Positions 33,534 to 45,625 of a DNA stretch of 58,893 bases are shown here, in pieces; the first letter of the stretch is position 1, and each line of letters opens with the position of its first letter. Under the pieces are notes generated by a model. It worked only from the letters and a program-made list of their open reading frames with translations. It did not search any database and was not told the origin of the DNA. Position numbers and translations under genes: made by a program. The stretch is from positions 146,009-204,901 of the forward strand of contig MNCI01002227.1 of assembly GCA_015680685.1 (NCBI GenBank), given 5' to 3'. The DNA is from Gnetum montanum (taxonomy: Eukaryota; Streptophyta; Gnetopsida; Gnetales; Gnetaceae).

Positions 33534-35600
33534 TATATGTGGTGCTGACAAATTGAAGGATTAATTCCTATGAGTGTAGCATGAAAGTAGGAAAAGGTTC
33601 TTTTCCACTTTATGAATATCTTTTCCAATTTAGCATTGTTAAAAAAGAATTAATGATGACTACATGACCTTATTTAAGGAAAAAACACTTCAAGTTTTCT
33701 GAAAGTGACTTGAGTTTAAGTGATGATGAGGAAAAATCCTAAGGTAAATCAAGAGTACCCCAAAATGTAGGATTGTATTACACCATCGTAGCTACCTTCA
33801 TTGTATTCTCCCTTTCCAAATCAAATGATTTAACATGAGATAGGAAAATAGAATTTATTACTCTCAAAAAGACCTGATGTGTAGCTTCATTGACTAGATG
33901 TTCTTTAAGACAATTTATGTCTCTGATGGCATAGAGATGCTTCGTGACACAACAATTACAACCATGCTTGCCACATGATTGGGAAGGATTTCATGTGATC
34001 TACTTATAGTGTGTATTTTCAGTTGTATATTTCCTATCAATTTTAAGGTGGAGTGTCTTAGAAAACTAACCTAACATCAATTATGCTTAGCCAAGCTCTT
34101 TCCATGTTGATAAGGAAGCTATATCCCTCCCTATTTTTTTTTTTGGTTTGATCACTAGTAAATTTGTAGTTATGACCATCTTGCCAAAGTAGTCGTAATG
34201 TTTACTTTTTCCATAAGAGATGTATACGACTAGTCTAGTATCTCCAATGTGATATTAGTACCCTTGAGAGAAGTAAGCCCCTAATCAAGGTATTGCTAAA
34301 ATAAAATGATATTGACTTCCAAACTGGAGTCTCACAGAGCTAGGTGATGATGATCTTTCTTATCAATTTGGATTTCCACCATGGGACTATTGAGATCAGT
34401 CTTTTTTTTTTCTTTGAAGAAGATGATTTTTTTTGTCATCCATGTGGTTACCTTACATGTTGTAATTGTTACAATGTCATTGCTATTGGGTGCCATGACA
34501 TTTGAGTAGACAGATACATTAGAATAACCCTTTCATAAAGTGGATATATTGCTGTGATAGTGCTTAAGGAATGCAAGACCTCTTAAATTTTGGCTCTTAT
34601 TATGATTGAAGGATTATCCTCTTCACATGAGGAAGAGGATGGTGTGGACCCAATAGCATGGCCTTTACATCTGTCTTTGTGAAAAAATATCTTACCATGG
34701 GACCTCAAATTTCTATTTATAGCTAAGTTAATAGAAGCTTGGTAATATTGCCCTCCAGCATCTATGAAAGAAGGGTTAACATAGTAGCCAATATCATAAG
34801 ATTTAGTTTGTCTTAGTTGTAGTTGATTAGGGGTCCTACCTTATGTGGGCTAAGATATTAGAAACTATTGTTGATGATGAGAAGTTTGCAAGACAGGGTT
34901 ACTAGGATAAGGGTTTTAAAGAAACAACATTAGTTGTTGCATTACAGAATTTCATGGAGCAACATCCCAAGGATTTGGAGTTGGTGATTACTGGTACTAC
35001 TACATGGCTTGGGGATACATACCTCCAAGATAGTACGATGGACCATAGAAGGGAGTTCTCATTGTCTAATTTTGAATGAACTTGGGATTTGAAGATATCT
35101 TAGCTCATCCCAGTTTACCAATCATGTGGACCATGATCAAGCAACAATGCAAGTCATGAGGATTTGTGCAATACTCACGTGAATCCTCATCACTAAAGGA
35201 CAAGGAAGCTTTATTTGAATCTTTGCTTACATCCTTGGAGTAAGATAACAGCTCCATACCTTTTTTCCCATACTTATTTTGTGCATAGGTAATACAATGG
35301 ATTTTATTACCTCACCACTCTACCTTCAAGATCCTTAAGGGTAGTGGTAATTTTCTTGTCCATTGCATCCCAAACTTAGTGCACTTGGTGGGCCAAGTCT
35401 GCTAAGGCTTTATGAGTTCAAACTTGATCATGTGCTAGGACCTTAATAGTAGAAGGAGATTTGGCTATATCTTCAATGGTTTTGGCCTTCTTGTTATGCA
35501 TGGAATTGTGGTTATACTCCTCTAAAGATTGCTATTTTTTCCATTCACCCTCCATACTAGTAATGGTATACAAGAGCACTTTGATTTGAGCCACCAAATT
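33534..35600 (-). pseudogene. pol: Protease/linker and pol start of element H
   Basis: Near 33590-33530 the minus strand reads FSYFHATLIGINPSICQHHIY, matching the stretch just before RT in gypsy pol (family form IKGISPSICTHRI). Upstream, to about 34600, broken frames should hold the protease, but no DSG/DTG motif can be identified. From 34600 to 35600 there is a Tyr/Pro/Gln-rich gag tail with short motifs such as YYQAF and NPWDVAP. Many stops and shifts. E2 inserted at the left edge of this stretch. Confidence 0.6.
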
Positions 35601-36500
35601 TTTGTATATTTATATCCATTGTCTCCTATCTAAGGCCTTTCAAAATATGCATAAGTTTCTCTCTTTGGTTGAAGCCATGGTTTGGATAATGATGAGCAGT
35701 TTGAAGATATCTCTCCATGGTAATGTCTAGTGATTCACCAGCTCCTTACCTCCATCTGGCCATCTCCTTTTGGGTGTTGAAAATGCAGGCATAGGTTTGG
35801 TACTTGGTGTAGAAAATTTTAACCATGTTCTTTCATGTCTAAATTGACTTAGGTGATAAGGATTTGTACCAAGTTTCTAGTTGTTCAATGAAGGTGCGGG
35901 GAAATAATTGCAACTTCTACCAATTACTGATGATCCCTTGTAAATAATAAGCAGTATCAAATGCCTATACATGGAATTGGTAGTCATCACTAGTATATCC
36001 TCTATATAATGAAAATTAACCATGTTGATACATTTAATCCTACTATCACAAACGTTCTTCTTTGAGCTCATGATAACCAGCCTAATCAAACAAGGGGTAA
36101 TTATCATCACTGGATGGCCCTAACAAGTAGAGATGTTGGAACCTAGTAAAAAAATCATCCTCATAGGTTTAAGCTACATTGAAATTGGTAGCCCTCAACT
36201 GTGGGCCTTTGTGATGGAGTGGTCCTTTTCCTTTAATACTTACTTTCTTGCCTTGAACCTCATCTGAGTGATTAGATGAAAAGCTATGATGGGCCTCCTC
36301 CTCCTTTGTCATCTAATCTCAAAGATTTTGACTTGGATGAGGCTCATAATCACTAAGGTTAGTTGTTAAAGCCACATATAACGCTTAAATTTCTATAGCC
36401 TAAGGTAGTTTATGACTTCTTTAAGATCTATTGCTACAACTATGGTTGGTTCCTTCACAAAACATCCATGAACGTCTTGCCATCTTCCTTATTTATCTTG
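35601..36500 (-). pseudogene. gag: Gag of element H
   Basis: At about 35930-35610, in shifting frames, there are FPRTFIEQLETWYKS-like, MARWR, DITMERYLQTAHHYPNHGFNQREKLMHI-like segments, the Retrotrans_gag core arrangement also seen in C and E2. The N-terminal part (36110-35930, IKCINMVNFHYIEDILV) aligns with the IKWL..IPKF segment. It is heavily decayed. Confidence 0.6.
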
Positions 36501-36721
36501 ATGATAAAGTTAAGATAACTAGGTAGAGTTGGATCATTCACATGCTTGAATATGACAAAAGTCCTTATCATGGTACTCCTTTTTAGGTCCTTGGTGGGTT
36601 CTTAGAATCATCTACTATCTTACTTATGCTCACAACATACATACACAATGTTAAGAAATACACTAGGGTTGAATAAATATTAAAATCAAAATTGTATAAG
36701 TATTTCCAAGAAATTCACCAG

Positions 36722-36745
36722 TGCCTTCTCAAGAAATGGCACTAA
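36722..36745 (-). other. Probable primer-binding site of H
   Basis: After the LTR end TTTATCA the minus strand reads TTAGTGCCATTTCTTGAGA. About 11 of 18 bases match the tRNA-Asp complement, and five of the seven differences are transitions. This is weaker than in C and E2. Confidence 0.45.
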
Positions 36746-38050
36746 TGATAAAGGAATTTATCATTCGAATCATGATGTAATTCAATTGTAAGCTTTGAAG
36801 ACAATGTTGAGTGGACTACCAAGAATACTCATGTATGTCATTACGTTTAGAAGTGTAAAATATATTATAATACATATGATACAATTCAATTCCATGTAAC
36901 TATAGAGAGAGAAAGAAAAGGAATTATTTATGATTTTATATTTTATAATTTTTATGTATTTTATGATTATAAAGAATAAAAACAAAGTAAAAATCCCACT
37001 TTGGGACATGGATAATGCTTACACATACACACACACGTGCACGTGCGAGCACATGCACACATGCACATGGGCGTGCGCGCACACACACACACACATGTCA
37101 CTATCCCTTAAGAGATAGATGGAACATCATACACAAAATGCAATACATGGCTCTTAGTTATAACCTCAATGGCCCAATACCATGCTATACAGTTGTGAGC
37201 TTCTTGGATAAGGTTGAGTTGCGACAACTTATGAAAATAAGAATTAAATAAGTATTTTTAGGATTTTAAGGTTTTTATAATATTTTTGATATTTGAATAG
37301 TTTCAGGAATCAATGGTAAAAATGAGGAAAAACCATAAGCATTATTCATCATGCAAACATTGTATTCCGCATCAACCAAATGGGTATGGGCTACATGAGC
37401 AAGGTAGGACTCTATAGCAAAGTCTAGTCACACTTGTGAGAGTGGTAACTCAAAAAAAAAAAAACAAATATAGGGAATAAAATTAACTTACCCAAGGGAG
37501 GAAGAGCTCTTCACATAATCTAGATGTGACAAGCCCAAAAAATAACCAAGTAAAACTTGATTATGTGTAAGAACTCTCTTGAAATATTTATAGTTTTCAC
37601 AATGGAATGAAGAGGTTTTGTCAACACTTAGATGCCAATGGAGGCTCTTCAACGCCATACTAGCCATCCAAAGTTACATTGTAGGTAAGGAGGATTAGGT
37701 AGGACTAGGTAGGAGGTGCATTAACATCCCTATGCTAACATAGAGGTTGCATTGTTGTAGGGTAGTTAGCACACCTTCCATCACAACTAATTACTTTCAT
37801 GCCAGAAGAAGTTAGATCCTAAAGGAACATGCTAAAATGGCCTTGGAACATCCAAATGAAGTTGGAATCATCCTAAAGGGCTTTAAATCAAGAATGAAAT
37901 ATTGGAGTATGACACAAAAGCCAAGGATGCATCACTAAAAACCAATAACCTCAACTAAATGCCCTAGACTACAAATACAAGGCACATAAAACATCTTCAT
38001 AGATCTAGGGCTTACAATAAACATATAAATTACCATTGGATGGTTCATTA
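36746..38050 (-). repeat. 5' LTR of element H
   Basis: 1305 bp, aligned with 11257-12505. TATAAATA (plus 37588-37595) lies about 455 bp from the LTR start at 38050. A long CA/TG microsatellite at 37018-37097 explains most of the length difference between the two LTRs. The terminal TGATGAA reads TAATGAA here. Confidence 0.85.
37018..37097. repeat. CA-rich microsatellite in H LTR
   Basis: Alternating CA/CG/TG repeat (ACACACACGTGCACGTGCG, then CACACACACACACA). The other H LTR has the same repeat, shorter, at 11567-11590. It lies downstream of the TATA box, so it would be transcribed. Confidence 0.85.
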
Positions 38051-38083
38051 GTATACAAAAATACAAGCTAAAATTATGTGTAG

Positions 38084-38610
38084 TGTGAAATCCCATCCTT
38101 GGATGTCATGGAAAATGTTAAATATACAATATATTAGACATTATGCATATGAAGAAAATATAATGTGAAATATATGTGATATTTGACATTATGTATAAAG
38201 GAAATAATAGGAAAAATGTAGAAAGAGAAAGAAAAGAATGCTTTATTGATATGGAAGAACGTATTTGGATTGTGCTCTGAGAGGCAATCCAACACTACCA
38301 CCATGGTTAGCCCTATAACCCAACTAGAAGGGATGACCAGTCTACTTCCTATGTTGCTTCACTCAGCTTCCATGACTTGTCTATACCAGCTGCGTCACCC
38401 ATGTTGGCATAACCTATAACCCTAGGTATAAATTCCTTAGGCCAAACCCTCAAAGGTTACCTTAAGAGACATGTCCGTTATTACAACATGCCATTTTAGG
38501 TCTTAATTACAACTACCCTTTTGGGTCTTTGTTAAGATAACAATAACACTTGTTATGAAAAGGCACCATCTTTGTTATGTAGCAACATCATTGGGAATGG
38601 GAACATGATA
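38084..38610 (-). repeat. 3' LTR of element J
   Basis: 527 bp. Plus-strand ends TGTGAAATC and GGGAACATGATA, against TGTGACATC and GGGGACATGACA in the other copy. Shared text includes ATATATGTGATATTTGACAT. It lacks about 30 bp present in the 5' LTR near 43360-43400. Confidence 0.9.
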
Positions 38611-38989
38611 ATCTACCTCCTTTAGGTTTCGTTCATCCTCGAAGGAGTCCATGTTCCTGGTCTTTTTCTAGCTCTAGTACTTTTTTCATGATCCTATGCT
38701 CTAATAATTTGATTCCTCCTTTGAGCTTGAAGTTGTTTCTTGGTTATTCTACAAACTTAATATATGTGAGAAAAATATATGGAAAATTAAATATTACTTT
38801 ATTATTATTTACCTTATTTTCTAAGATAATGATAAGAGATAAATTAAAGATCTACCAATCACGAGTCTAACCAAGGCCACACAAGGTGTAACTTGAATCT
38901 AGTTATCCAAGTGAAGGTGGGGAAAATTCTTTATTTTTAACTTTCATTTTACTTATCTAATTAAAATATAAATTAAACAATGAATACAA
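38611..38989 (-). other. 3' non-coding part of element J
   Basis: Lies between the polypurine tract and the end of the nuclease copy. No motif recognised. The plus frame 38688-38870 is spurious. Confidence 0.45.
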
Positions 38990-40219
38990 TAATAAGATCA
39001 TAAATAAAAGTAAGGATGAGATTCTTCCTGATCTTGATCAATCTTATAAACTGATGGAAGTAATTGTAATTCTGCCATAAGTGATATGTGATTGAATGAT
39101 CTTGTTTGGGATGACAAGGCTTGATCCTGATTCTTCTCAACTTCTTATTTAGAAATTTAACTTTAGTAATTTCATAGCTTGGAAGAATCAAACATTGTAC
39201 AAAATATAATCCAAAGGCTCAATAAAGAAGGTTGTTAATCCATCCTCATTAATCATAGCAGAGTAATTGGTAAACTATGGTTCTTGATGAATACTATCCA
39301 TCAACATCATTTTCTCATAAATTTTGGAATCTAATTTATCTATTGAATATTCAAAATAAGAAAAATATGCAATGGCCAATGGAATTGCATGTTGAATTGA
39401 TGAAAATATCTTCTTCAAATCAAGTTCATCTTTCAAAGATTCCTTTACAAATCCATATTTTAAGAATTGATAAACACTACTTCCCACATTTGCATTGAAG
39501 TCTCCACAAAGAGTAAATGGAAGTGGATGAGTATAACTTAGGAATAGCTTATTCTTCAAACTTTCTTCTATTTTCTTAATCAAGTATGCTCCGTGACATA
39601 GTCTAACATTTGGACATGTTGGTTTGACAATTAAATGTGTGTTGACCATGCATACACATCTTCCTAATAGATGGATTTTTAGAATTATTTCCAAGGCTAT
39701 GTGGTTTTTCTGAAATCTTAACTATTCTTTCTTTTCCATTGCTTGAAGTTCTGGAATTTCAAAAATCATATTTTCTAAACTCCATTCAAATCTTTGTACC
39801 AATTCAAACTTGGGTTCTTTATAAAAGATTAGACACCCATCCATGTTGTGATTTATGTAATAAGCTAATCTATATGGCTCAAAAGAACTCCCATAAGAAC
39901 CGTTTTGCTTATAAATACCTCTGTATCCCATCTTTTCCAAATCTAGTTGGAATTGATATAGAAACTCTCATGGAAAGACTTCTTGTAGGCATAAAACATT
40001 AGCATCCAACTCTTGTAACTTTGCTGAAATGCATGGGTATTGATATTCATGCTAATCCAAAGTCCATGATTAATATAATAGATGTTGTTTCTCACTCGCT
40101 AAGGATCTTACAAACACATTGTATGTTGCAACTTTCATTCTCATTCTTGGATTCTTGTCTAGATCATTTCTCTTCATAGGCATCATCCACCTATTTGAAA
40201 CAATATTTTGAGTCTCCAT
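38990..40219 (-). pseudogene. Captured CCR4-type (EEP fold) nuclease pseudogene
   Basis: From ATG at 40219 (METQNIVSNRWMMPMKRN) one frame runs to 39275 with about five stops. It shows MRMKVATYNVFV (the first EEP motif with Asn), LDANVLCLQEVFP (metal-binding Glu), GYRGIYKQ, MDGCLIFYK, VCMVNTHLI and LCGDFNANVGSSVYQFL (GDFN motif). After two small shifts come FTNYS, LDYILYN and ALSSQTRSFNHISLMAEL, where the catalytic SDH reads FNH. The order matches the CCR4/Angel/PDE12 group, which removes poly(A) or 2',5'-linked adenylates. About 400 codons occupy 1.23 kb with no visible intron, so the copy derives from a processed RNA. It has the same strand as element J. Either capture by J or insertion of a retrocopy into J could explain it. 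Confidence 0.85.
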
Positions 40220-43145
40220 GTTGTTTTGCCATATGATTTAATTGCAAGATGAATTGATATACATCTTCTTGATTGTTGAAGACCATTCTATTTCATCAAT
40301 TAATTCTCCAACTAATACACTGACCGATTCATCAATTGATAATCAATTAATACTAATACATTCTTCAACTAATTTTAGTAATATTAACTACATGATCTAA
40401 TTTTAGTAATATTAACTACATTATCTAAATCTTAACGACATTTCTACCTCCCTTAAGACACTAACTTTAGTAGTGTAACTAATGACATGCCATAGTGATC
40501 TTAAGGTCCCAAAAAGGTTAAATTTATTGGTCTCAATAGGGCATAATTAGTTATCCCTATATTGTTAATTTTTAGGTACAATTTCATGATATCATTGAAT
40601 TATTAGGTACTTGGATGATAAATTTAACCTCACCATTGAGTTCAAAAGGGTGAAAATGTTGGAAATGACTATTCATAAGTTGAAAATGGACATCGTATGC
40701 TTGAGTTCTGTGAAAATTAAACTTTTGAGGATCTTGAGGCACCATATTGGATAAGGAGCACTAACTAACTTTCAAGGTTCCCTAGGATGGATTTAACTTC
40801 ACCATTATGTCAAAAGGTTGAAAACGATAGGAAACAATTCTTTGTTTGCCAAAAAAGGATTCTAAAATCAAAAGTTATGGCTTCTAGAGTCTAGAATTTT
40901 TTGGCATGAAAAACCAAACCTCTTGAGAGGTCACCCATCCTAATTCTACTCCAAAGTGAGCATGATTAATTATGGAATTTTTATCTTACATGTTGCCAAC
41001 ACATCAAATTCTATTTTTGAAATTTTTTGCACATTTTTAATTTAACTTAATGATTCATTGATAGAAATTTGAATTTTTTTTCAATTGATGGGAATTTCAA
41101 TTTTTCTATCAATTGATAGGAAATTGAAAATTTTCTATCAAATAATGGAGAATTTTCCGTTTCATTCCAATGACTACAATAGTGGCATTGGTGCATCAGT
41201 GATGGCTTGGGTGGCTATTGAGCGACATTGACTACTAGGCTGGATGTGTTGATAAGGGTAGTAGCAAGTAAGAAGGTGCACATCAGTAGTGAGATTGTGG
41301 CATTTTCTATCATGTGGTCTATGTAGGGCTAGTAACGCTCGCAGAGGCTAGCTTAGCCCTTACTTAGGCCAAAGTGAACCCCCACATGGGCCTACGTGGC
41401 CCTTTTCTGTGGGTCCTGTGACCCTTCACATGGCTTGCACTGCCCCAAACAAGGCCTACACAGACCTAAAATGCATTGGCGATGAGAGTTTTTCTAGTGC
41501 CATAGGGCAAGGCGATGATCTGTGGCATGGGAGGCAATGATCTATGACACAAGATGCAATGATCAATGGTAGGGAAGGTGATGATTAGCAGTATGAAAGA
41601 TGATGATTTGCAGCATGGAAAGGGATGATTGATGACATTGGAGGCGATGATTCGTACATTGGAGGCGATGATCTACGGTTCCTTTCGTGCTTGCAAAGCA
41701 CTAGGATAGATGATGATTAATGACACCAATGGATAGAAGGTAGAATAGAAGGTGGCCAAGGGTGGTCATTGTGGAGGGTGGTAGTAGAACATGTGATAAG
41801 GTAGTGGTAGAATGTGTTGTGGATGGCATGGGAAAGTGGTAGTGCGAGGGTTTTGGTCATTGGCTAGAAAGAAGGTAGTGCATTGTGGCTGCCCATTACT
41901 ACTAATAGGTGGCCTATGGTAGTTGATCTAACTTGCAGGTCCTAGTGCAAAATGGTTGGCAATGACCCACCACCCTGGCACCATGATGCTACATGCGGCG
42001 ATGGCTATGGTAGAACACCTTAGGAGGCAGCGTGTGATGGGATATTGCAAGGCGTAGGTGATGGTTAACAGAAGTTCACACATGGTAGTAGAGGCTCCAC
42101 CACTACTAGCCATTTGCTGGTTGCAATGCTATGCTGCCAAGCTTGCCAGTGCCTACAGCATCATGTAGCAAGCCTTATTACGGTTAGCAGCAAGGGTCGA
42201 TTGTGACCCTAACTGCTAGGGTCATTTTTTAGTTTATTATTATTTTTAAGATAAAAAATACTTTGGTGGTTAGGGTTAAAACTGCACCCTCTCACTTTTC
42301 AAAAATGTTTTTCTTTTAACTTTTTATTATTATTTTAATCCATCTTGCATTGGTAGTTGATGTGGTGGTTCTACTGATGATAAGGTAATGGTTTGATATG
42401 GGTAAACAACAATTTTAGGTTGATTCTCGACCCTAAAATTTGAAATTTTTTTGTTTAAATAATAAATTATTAAATTAATAATTTAATATTATTTTAATGT
42501 ATGTATAATGAGAAACTTTAAACATCAATATCTCTCAAATCGTAAGTCTAATCGAGACAAAATTTGTACTATTAGAATCACCTCGATGAGTACTACACAT
42601 TGGACATAGTATTAAGGTTTAAAAATAAAGTTGATTTTTCAAGAATCAAAAGGACCAAACTAACCTATTTTGTGAAACTAACATTTCTAGGTTGACATAT
42701 GGTAACTTGAAATCTTCTAAATTACTTGGATAGTGAATTTCAACAAAACAAGATCAATTCAGGTCATGGTTACTAACTTTATTAAAAGAAATTTAACAAT
42801 GATCCTAATCAATTAATAATTATAGTATTAAGATGGGTAAGAGTTACCTGGACCGGTGTGTCATTATCTTACCAACATCTCTTGTAATTGATGAATCTTG
42901 ATGAGGTGCGATTAGATCTTTGTCGATTAATGATATTCATGAAAGAATTTTGTTGGTTGCTAGGATCTAGATGCTTGATCCATTGTTTGTGAAATCAATG
43001 GAAAGGCATCTTATAACTTACATCATAGACATATGATGCATCTAGTGATGATCCATGGCTTTCCCTATGTTGTGGCTTGAAAGTTCATCATTAGGTTCAT
43101 GTTGTAGTCAGCCCATGGTTTTGAATAGCCCTTGGCTTGTGGTTT
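40220..43145 (-). other. Non-coding internal region of element J
   Basis: 40220-41160 is AT-rich with repeats such as ATTTTAGTAATATTAACTAC (twice near 40373-40425). 41160-42240 is distinctly GC-rich and contains a minisatellite and a short minus frame, 42113-41928 (MASSGGASTTMCELL), with no recognised relative. 42240-43145 is AT-rich. No gag, RT or integrase motif was found on either strand. Confidence 0.5.
41511..41680. repeat. About 22-bp minisatellite in element J
   Basis: Roughly eight degenerate units of 21-23 bp, consensus near GGCGATGATCTGTGGCATGGGA. Successive units begin at 41511, 41533, 41555, 41577, 41599, 41622, 41643 and 41664. Confidence 0.8.
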
Positions 43146-43157
43146 ACTCCAATACCA
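43146..43157 (-). other. Primer-binding site of J (initiator Met type)
   Basis: Minus-strand TGGTATTGGAGT, next to the LTR end GTCACA, fits TGGTATCAGAGC (initiator tRNA-Met complement) at 9 of 12 bases, with transitions at the rest. Confidence 0.7.
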
Positions 43158-43159
43158 AT

Positions 43160-43713
43160 TGTGACATCTTGTCCCAAAATATCATAGAAAATGTCAAATA
43201 TACGATATATTAGACATTATGCATACAAGGAAAATATACCAAATGCAAAATATATGTGATATTTGACATTATGTATAAAGGAAATAATAGGAAAAATGTA
43301 AAAAGAGAGAAAAGAATGCTTTATTGATATGAAATAGCATATCCAAATTGTGGTTTAAGAGTGTTCCTTGGGGTTTTCTTAATTTGTCATATATCCCTTA
43401 GAGGCAATCAAGCACTACTAGCATGGTTAGGCCTATAACCTAACCAGACGAAATGGCCAGTTCCCTTCTTGTCCCACTTCACTTGACTTCCGTGACTTTC
43501 TTGTACCAACTTTGCCACCCATGCTAGCACGACCTCTAACCTCAAGTATAAATGCCTTAGGTCAAACCCCCAAAGGTTACGTTAAGAGACACGTCCATTA
43601 TTACAACATGCCCTTTCAGGTCTTAATTACAATTTCCCTTTTGGATCTTTGTTAAGACAACAATAACACTTATTATGAAAAGGTACCATCTCATTAGGAA
43701 TGGGGACATGACA
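43160..43713 (-). repeat. 5' LTR of element J
   Basis: 554 bp, plus-strand ends TGTGACATC and GGGACATGACA. It pairs with 38084-38610 and is followed by the target duplication TGTAG. Confidence 0.92.
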
Positions 43714-43718
43714 TGTAG

Positions 43719-45620
43719 AAAGTTTGAATTATCAAGAGGATGAATATCTCAACATGTAGAACTTATGTAGAAGATGTGTGTATATAGCATTACTTGTATG
43801 TTGTAATCAAAAAATAAGAAGACACCTAATGAATGATAACTAAAAGAGAATGCAATTCTAAATTATGTATGGAACTAATGAAATGAATCACAAGAATCTA
43901 TATAGAGAAAAAAAATGAGATAGAGTAAGTAAGAACATAACTTTACCAAGTAGAATACCAACAAAATGAAGATATGAAATGGAGAAAGTTAGAGATACTT
44001 GATAAAATAGAACTAAAGCCTATAAAACTCAAGGAATTATTGGATACTAGAATATGTATTTCTTAACAATGGTAAATTGGTAATTATCAATTTCAATTTT
44101 AGTAAAAAAGAAAAGTAGAAGCTACTCAAGGTAGTGAATAAATGGCCGACCATATTTGCATGGTCATATGATGAGATCATAGGTATTAACCTACACATTT
44201 GCTAACATTGAATATACCTACCCTACGGTTAAGCCACATCACCAACCTCAAGAACACTTGAATTCAAAACTAAAGGAGGTAATAAAAAAAGAAGATAGAG
44301 AAACTACTCAAAGTTGGATTCATATGTCTAATTGCAAATAGTGAATGAGTTAGTTCATTAATTATTATTTAGGAAAAGGATAGAAAGTGGAGGCTATGTA
44401 TTGATTTTTGACTACTATATATGACAACTTTTAAGTATCACTTTCAACTATCATTTGTTAACTAAGTTGTAGACACCATCATAAGCCATTCGTATTATAG
44501 CTTTCTAGATGAATATAGTGGATACAAAGAGATTCGAATATTGCCAAAAGATTAAGAGAAAACCATGTTCACTAGCCCATGGGGAATGTTTGCTTATAGA
44601 AAAATACCATTTGGTCTTTGTAATGCACCTACTATATCCCAAAGACTTATCCTTTGTATTTTTTAAAAATAGATTGGTAATGAGGTTGAAGTGTTTATGG
44701 ATGATTTTTTTACTTATGGACTTAGTTTCAAATATGCCTTGGACCTATTATAGAAGGTATTCAAAACATGTGTGGAAACTAATTTGAAGCTCAATTAGAA
44801 AAAGAGTCATTTAATGGTCCAAGAGGGTATAATTCTAAGGCACAAGGTTTCATAGAGAAATCAAGGTAGATCCAAATAAAAACAAAGTCATCTAGGACAT
44901 AACCTAGAGGAAAAAAATTATTAAAATGTGAGATCTTTTCTTAGGCATATTGGTTATTATAGAAGATTCATTGAAAATTTTTCAAGAATGGAAAAACTAA
45001 TAGTGCAACTTACTAAGAAAGATGCACTATTTATCTGGTTAGAAGAGTGTGAAAAGGCCTTTGACATCTTAAAATAAAAACTCATAGAGACTCTAATCTT
45101 AAGGGCTATAGACTAATCAAAAAATTTTCACATTATGATAGATGCTTTAAATAATGCATTAGGTTCTGTACTTACACAATTAGATGATCAAAAGTAATCA
45201 TATTATATTCACTATGCAAGTTGAAGTATTACAGGAACACAACTTAACTACACACTATAGAGAAAGAGTTTTTGATTGTGGTGTATGGATTAGAAAAGTC
45301 TTGATATTATGTGCTTAGCTATCCTATCTACATGCATACTAATCACAAGATAATAAGGTTTTCGATGAATAAATTAGTGGTTGAGCCAAGAGTTATCAGA
45401 TGGTTTTTGATCTTAGAGGAGTTTAACATCACAATGATCAATAGAAAAGGAATTAAGAATGTTTACATAGATCAATTGTCAAGAATAAGATGGAAAACAA
45501 AAGAAAATATAGAACCCTTATTTGACCAATTCCAAAATGGATTACTATTCACTAAAGCAACAATAGTTGTATATCCATATAGAAATATTTCTTTATTTAA
45601 CACTTTTGTGAATATGTACT
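43719..45620 (+). pseudogene. pol: RT and RNase H of gypsy element C
   Basis: Plus frames read FAWSYDEI (44148-44175), a PHHQPQEHLNSKLKEVIKK-like pre-RT segment, KWRLCIDF (44388-44411), SYYSFLDEYSGY, IPFGLCNAP (44600-44630), EVFMDDFFTYG (44687-44720, both catalytic Asp kept) and YRRFIENFSRMEKLIVQLTKKDALFIW. RNase H follows with FHIMIDALNNALGSVLTQ and an RWFLILEEFNITMINRKG segment. Order and motifs are Athila/Tat gypsy. There are many shifts and stops. It continues the protease broken at 11256. It ends abruptly where the opposite-strand copia element L begins, so the C integrase and 3' LTR are absent. Confidence 0.8.
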
Positions 45621-45625
45621 CTCTA

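Larger units (their letters stand above)
11257..38050 (-). mobile_element. Element H: Athila/Tat-like gypsy element, nested host
   Basis: Minus-strand element with a 3' LTR at 11257-12505 and a 5' LTR at 36746-38050, which align along their length. In transcription order it has a tRNA-Asp-like primer site (36722-36745), gag (about 36500-35601), a protease/linker region (35600-33534), RT split over 27022-26637 and 25629-25291, RNase H and integrase (17116-15270), and a 2.7-kb non-coding 3' region. Three insertions, E1 (17117-25289), a solo LTR (25630-26636) and E2 (27023-33528), break pol. Subtracting them leaves about 11.1 kb. The outer flanks AGTTT and GTATA do not form a clean target duplication, so the insertion is old. 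Confidence 0.85.
38084..43713 (-). mobile_element. Element J: LTR element carrying a CCR4-like gene copy
   Basis: A 5.6-kb element with LTRs 38084-38610 and 43160-43713 and perfect target duplications TGTAG (38079-38083, 43714-43718). The primer site (43146-43157) fixes the orientation as minus. A purine-rich stretch with AAAGGAGGTAGAT lies just inside the left LTR. No gag or pol motif is visible. Instead 38990-40219 encodes a decayed EEP-family nuclease in the element's sense. 40220-43145 is non-coding with a minisatellite. Flanking C sequence lies on the right and a 33-bp sliver separates J from H on the left. A non-autonomous element with a captured host cDNA is the simplest reading. Confidence 0.82.

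Noticed and set aside
37015-37251. His/Thr-rich frames at 36930-37251
   Set aside because: Products of the CA microsatellite inside the H LTR.
39277-40002. Plus-strand frames over the nuclease copy
   Set aside because: Antisense shadows. The minus strand carries the EEP motifs in family order.
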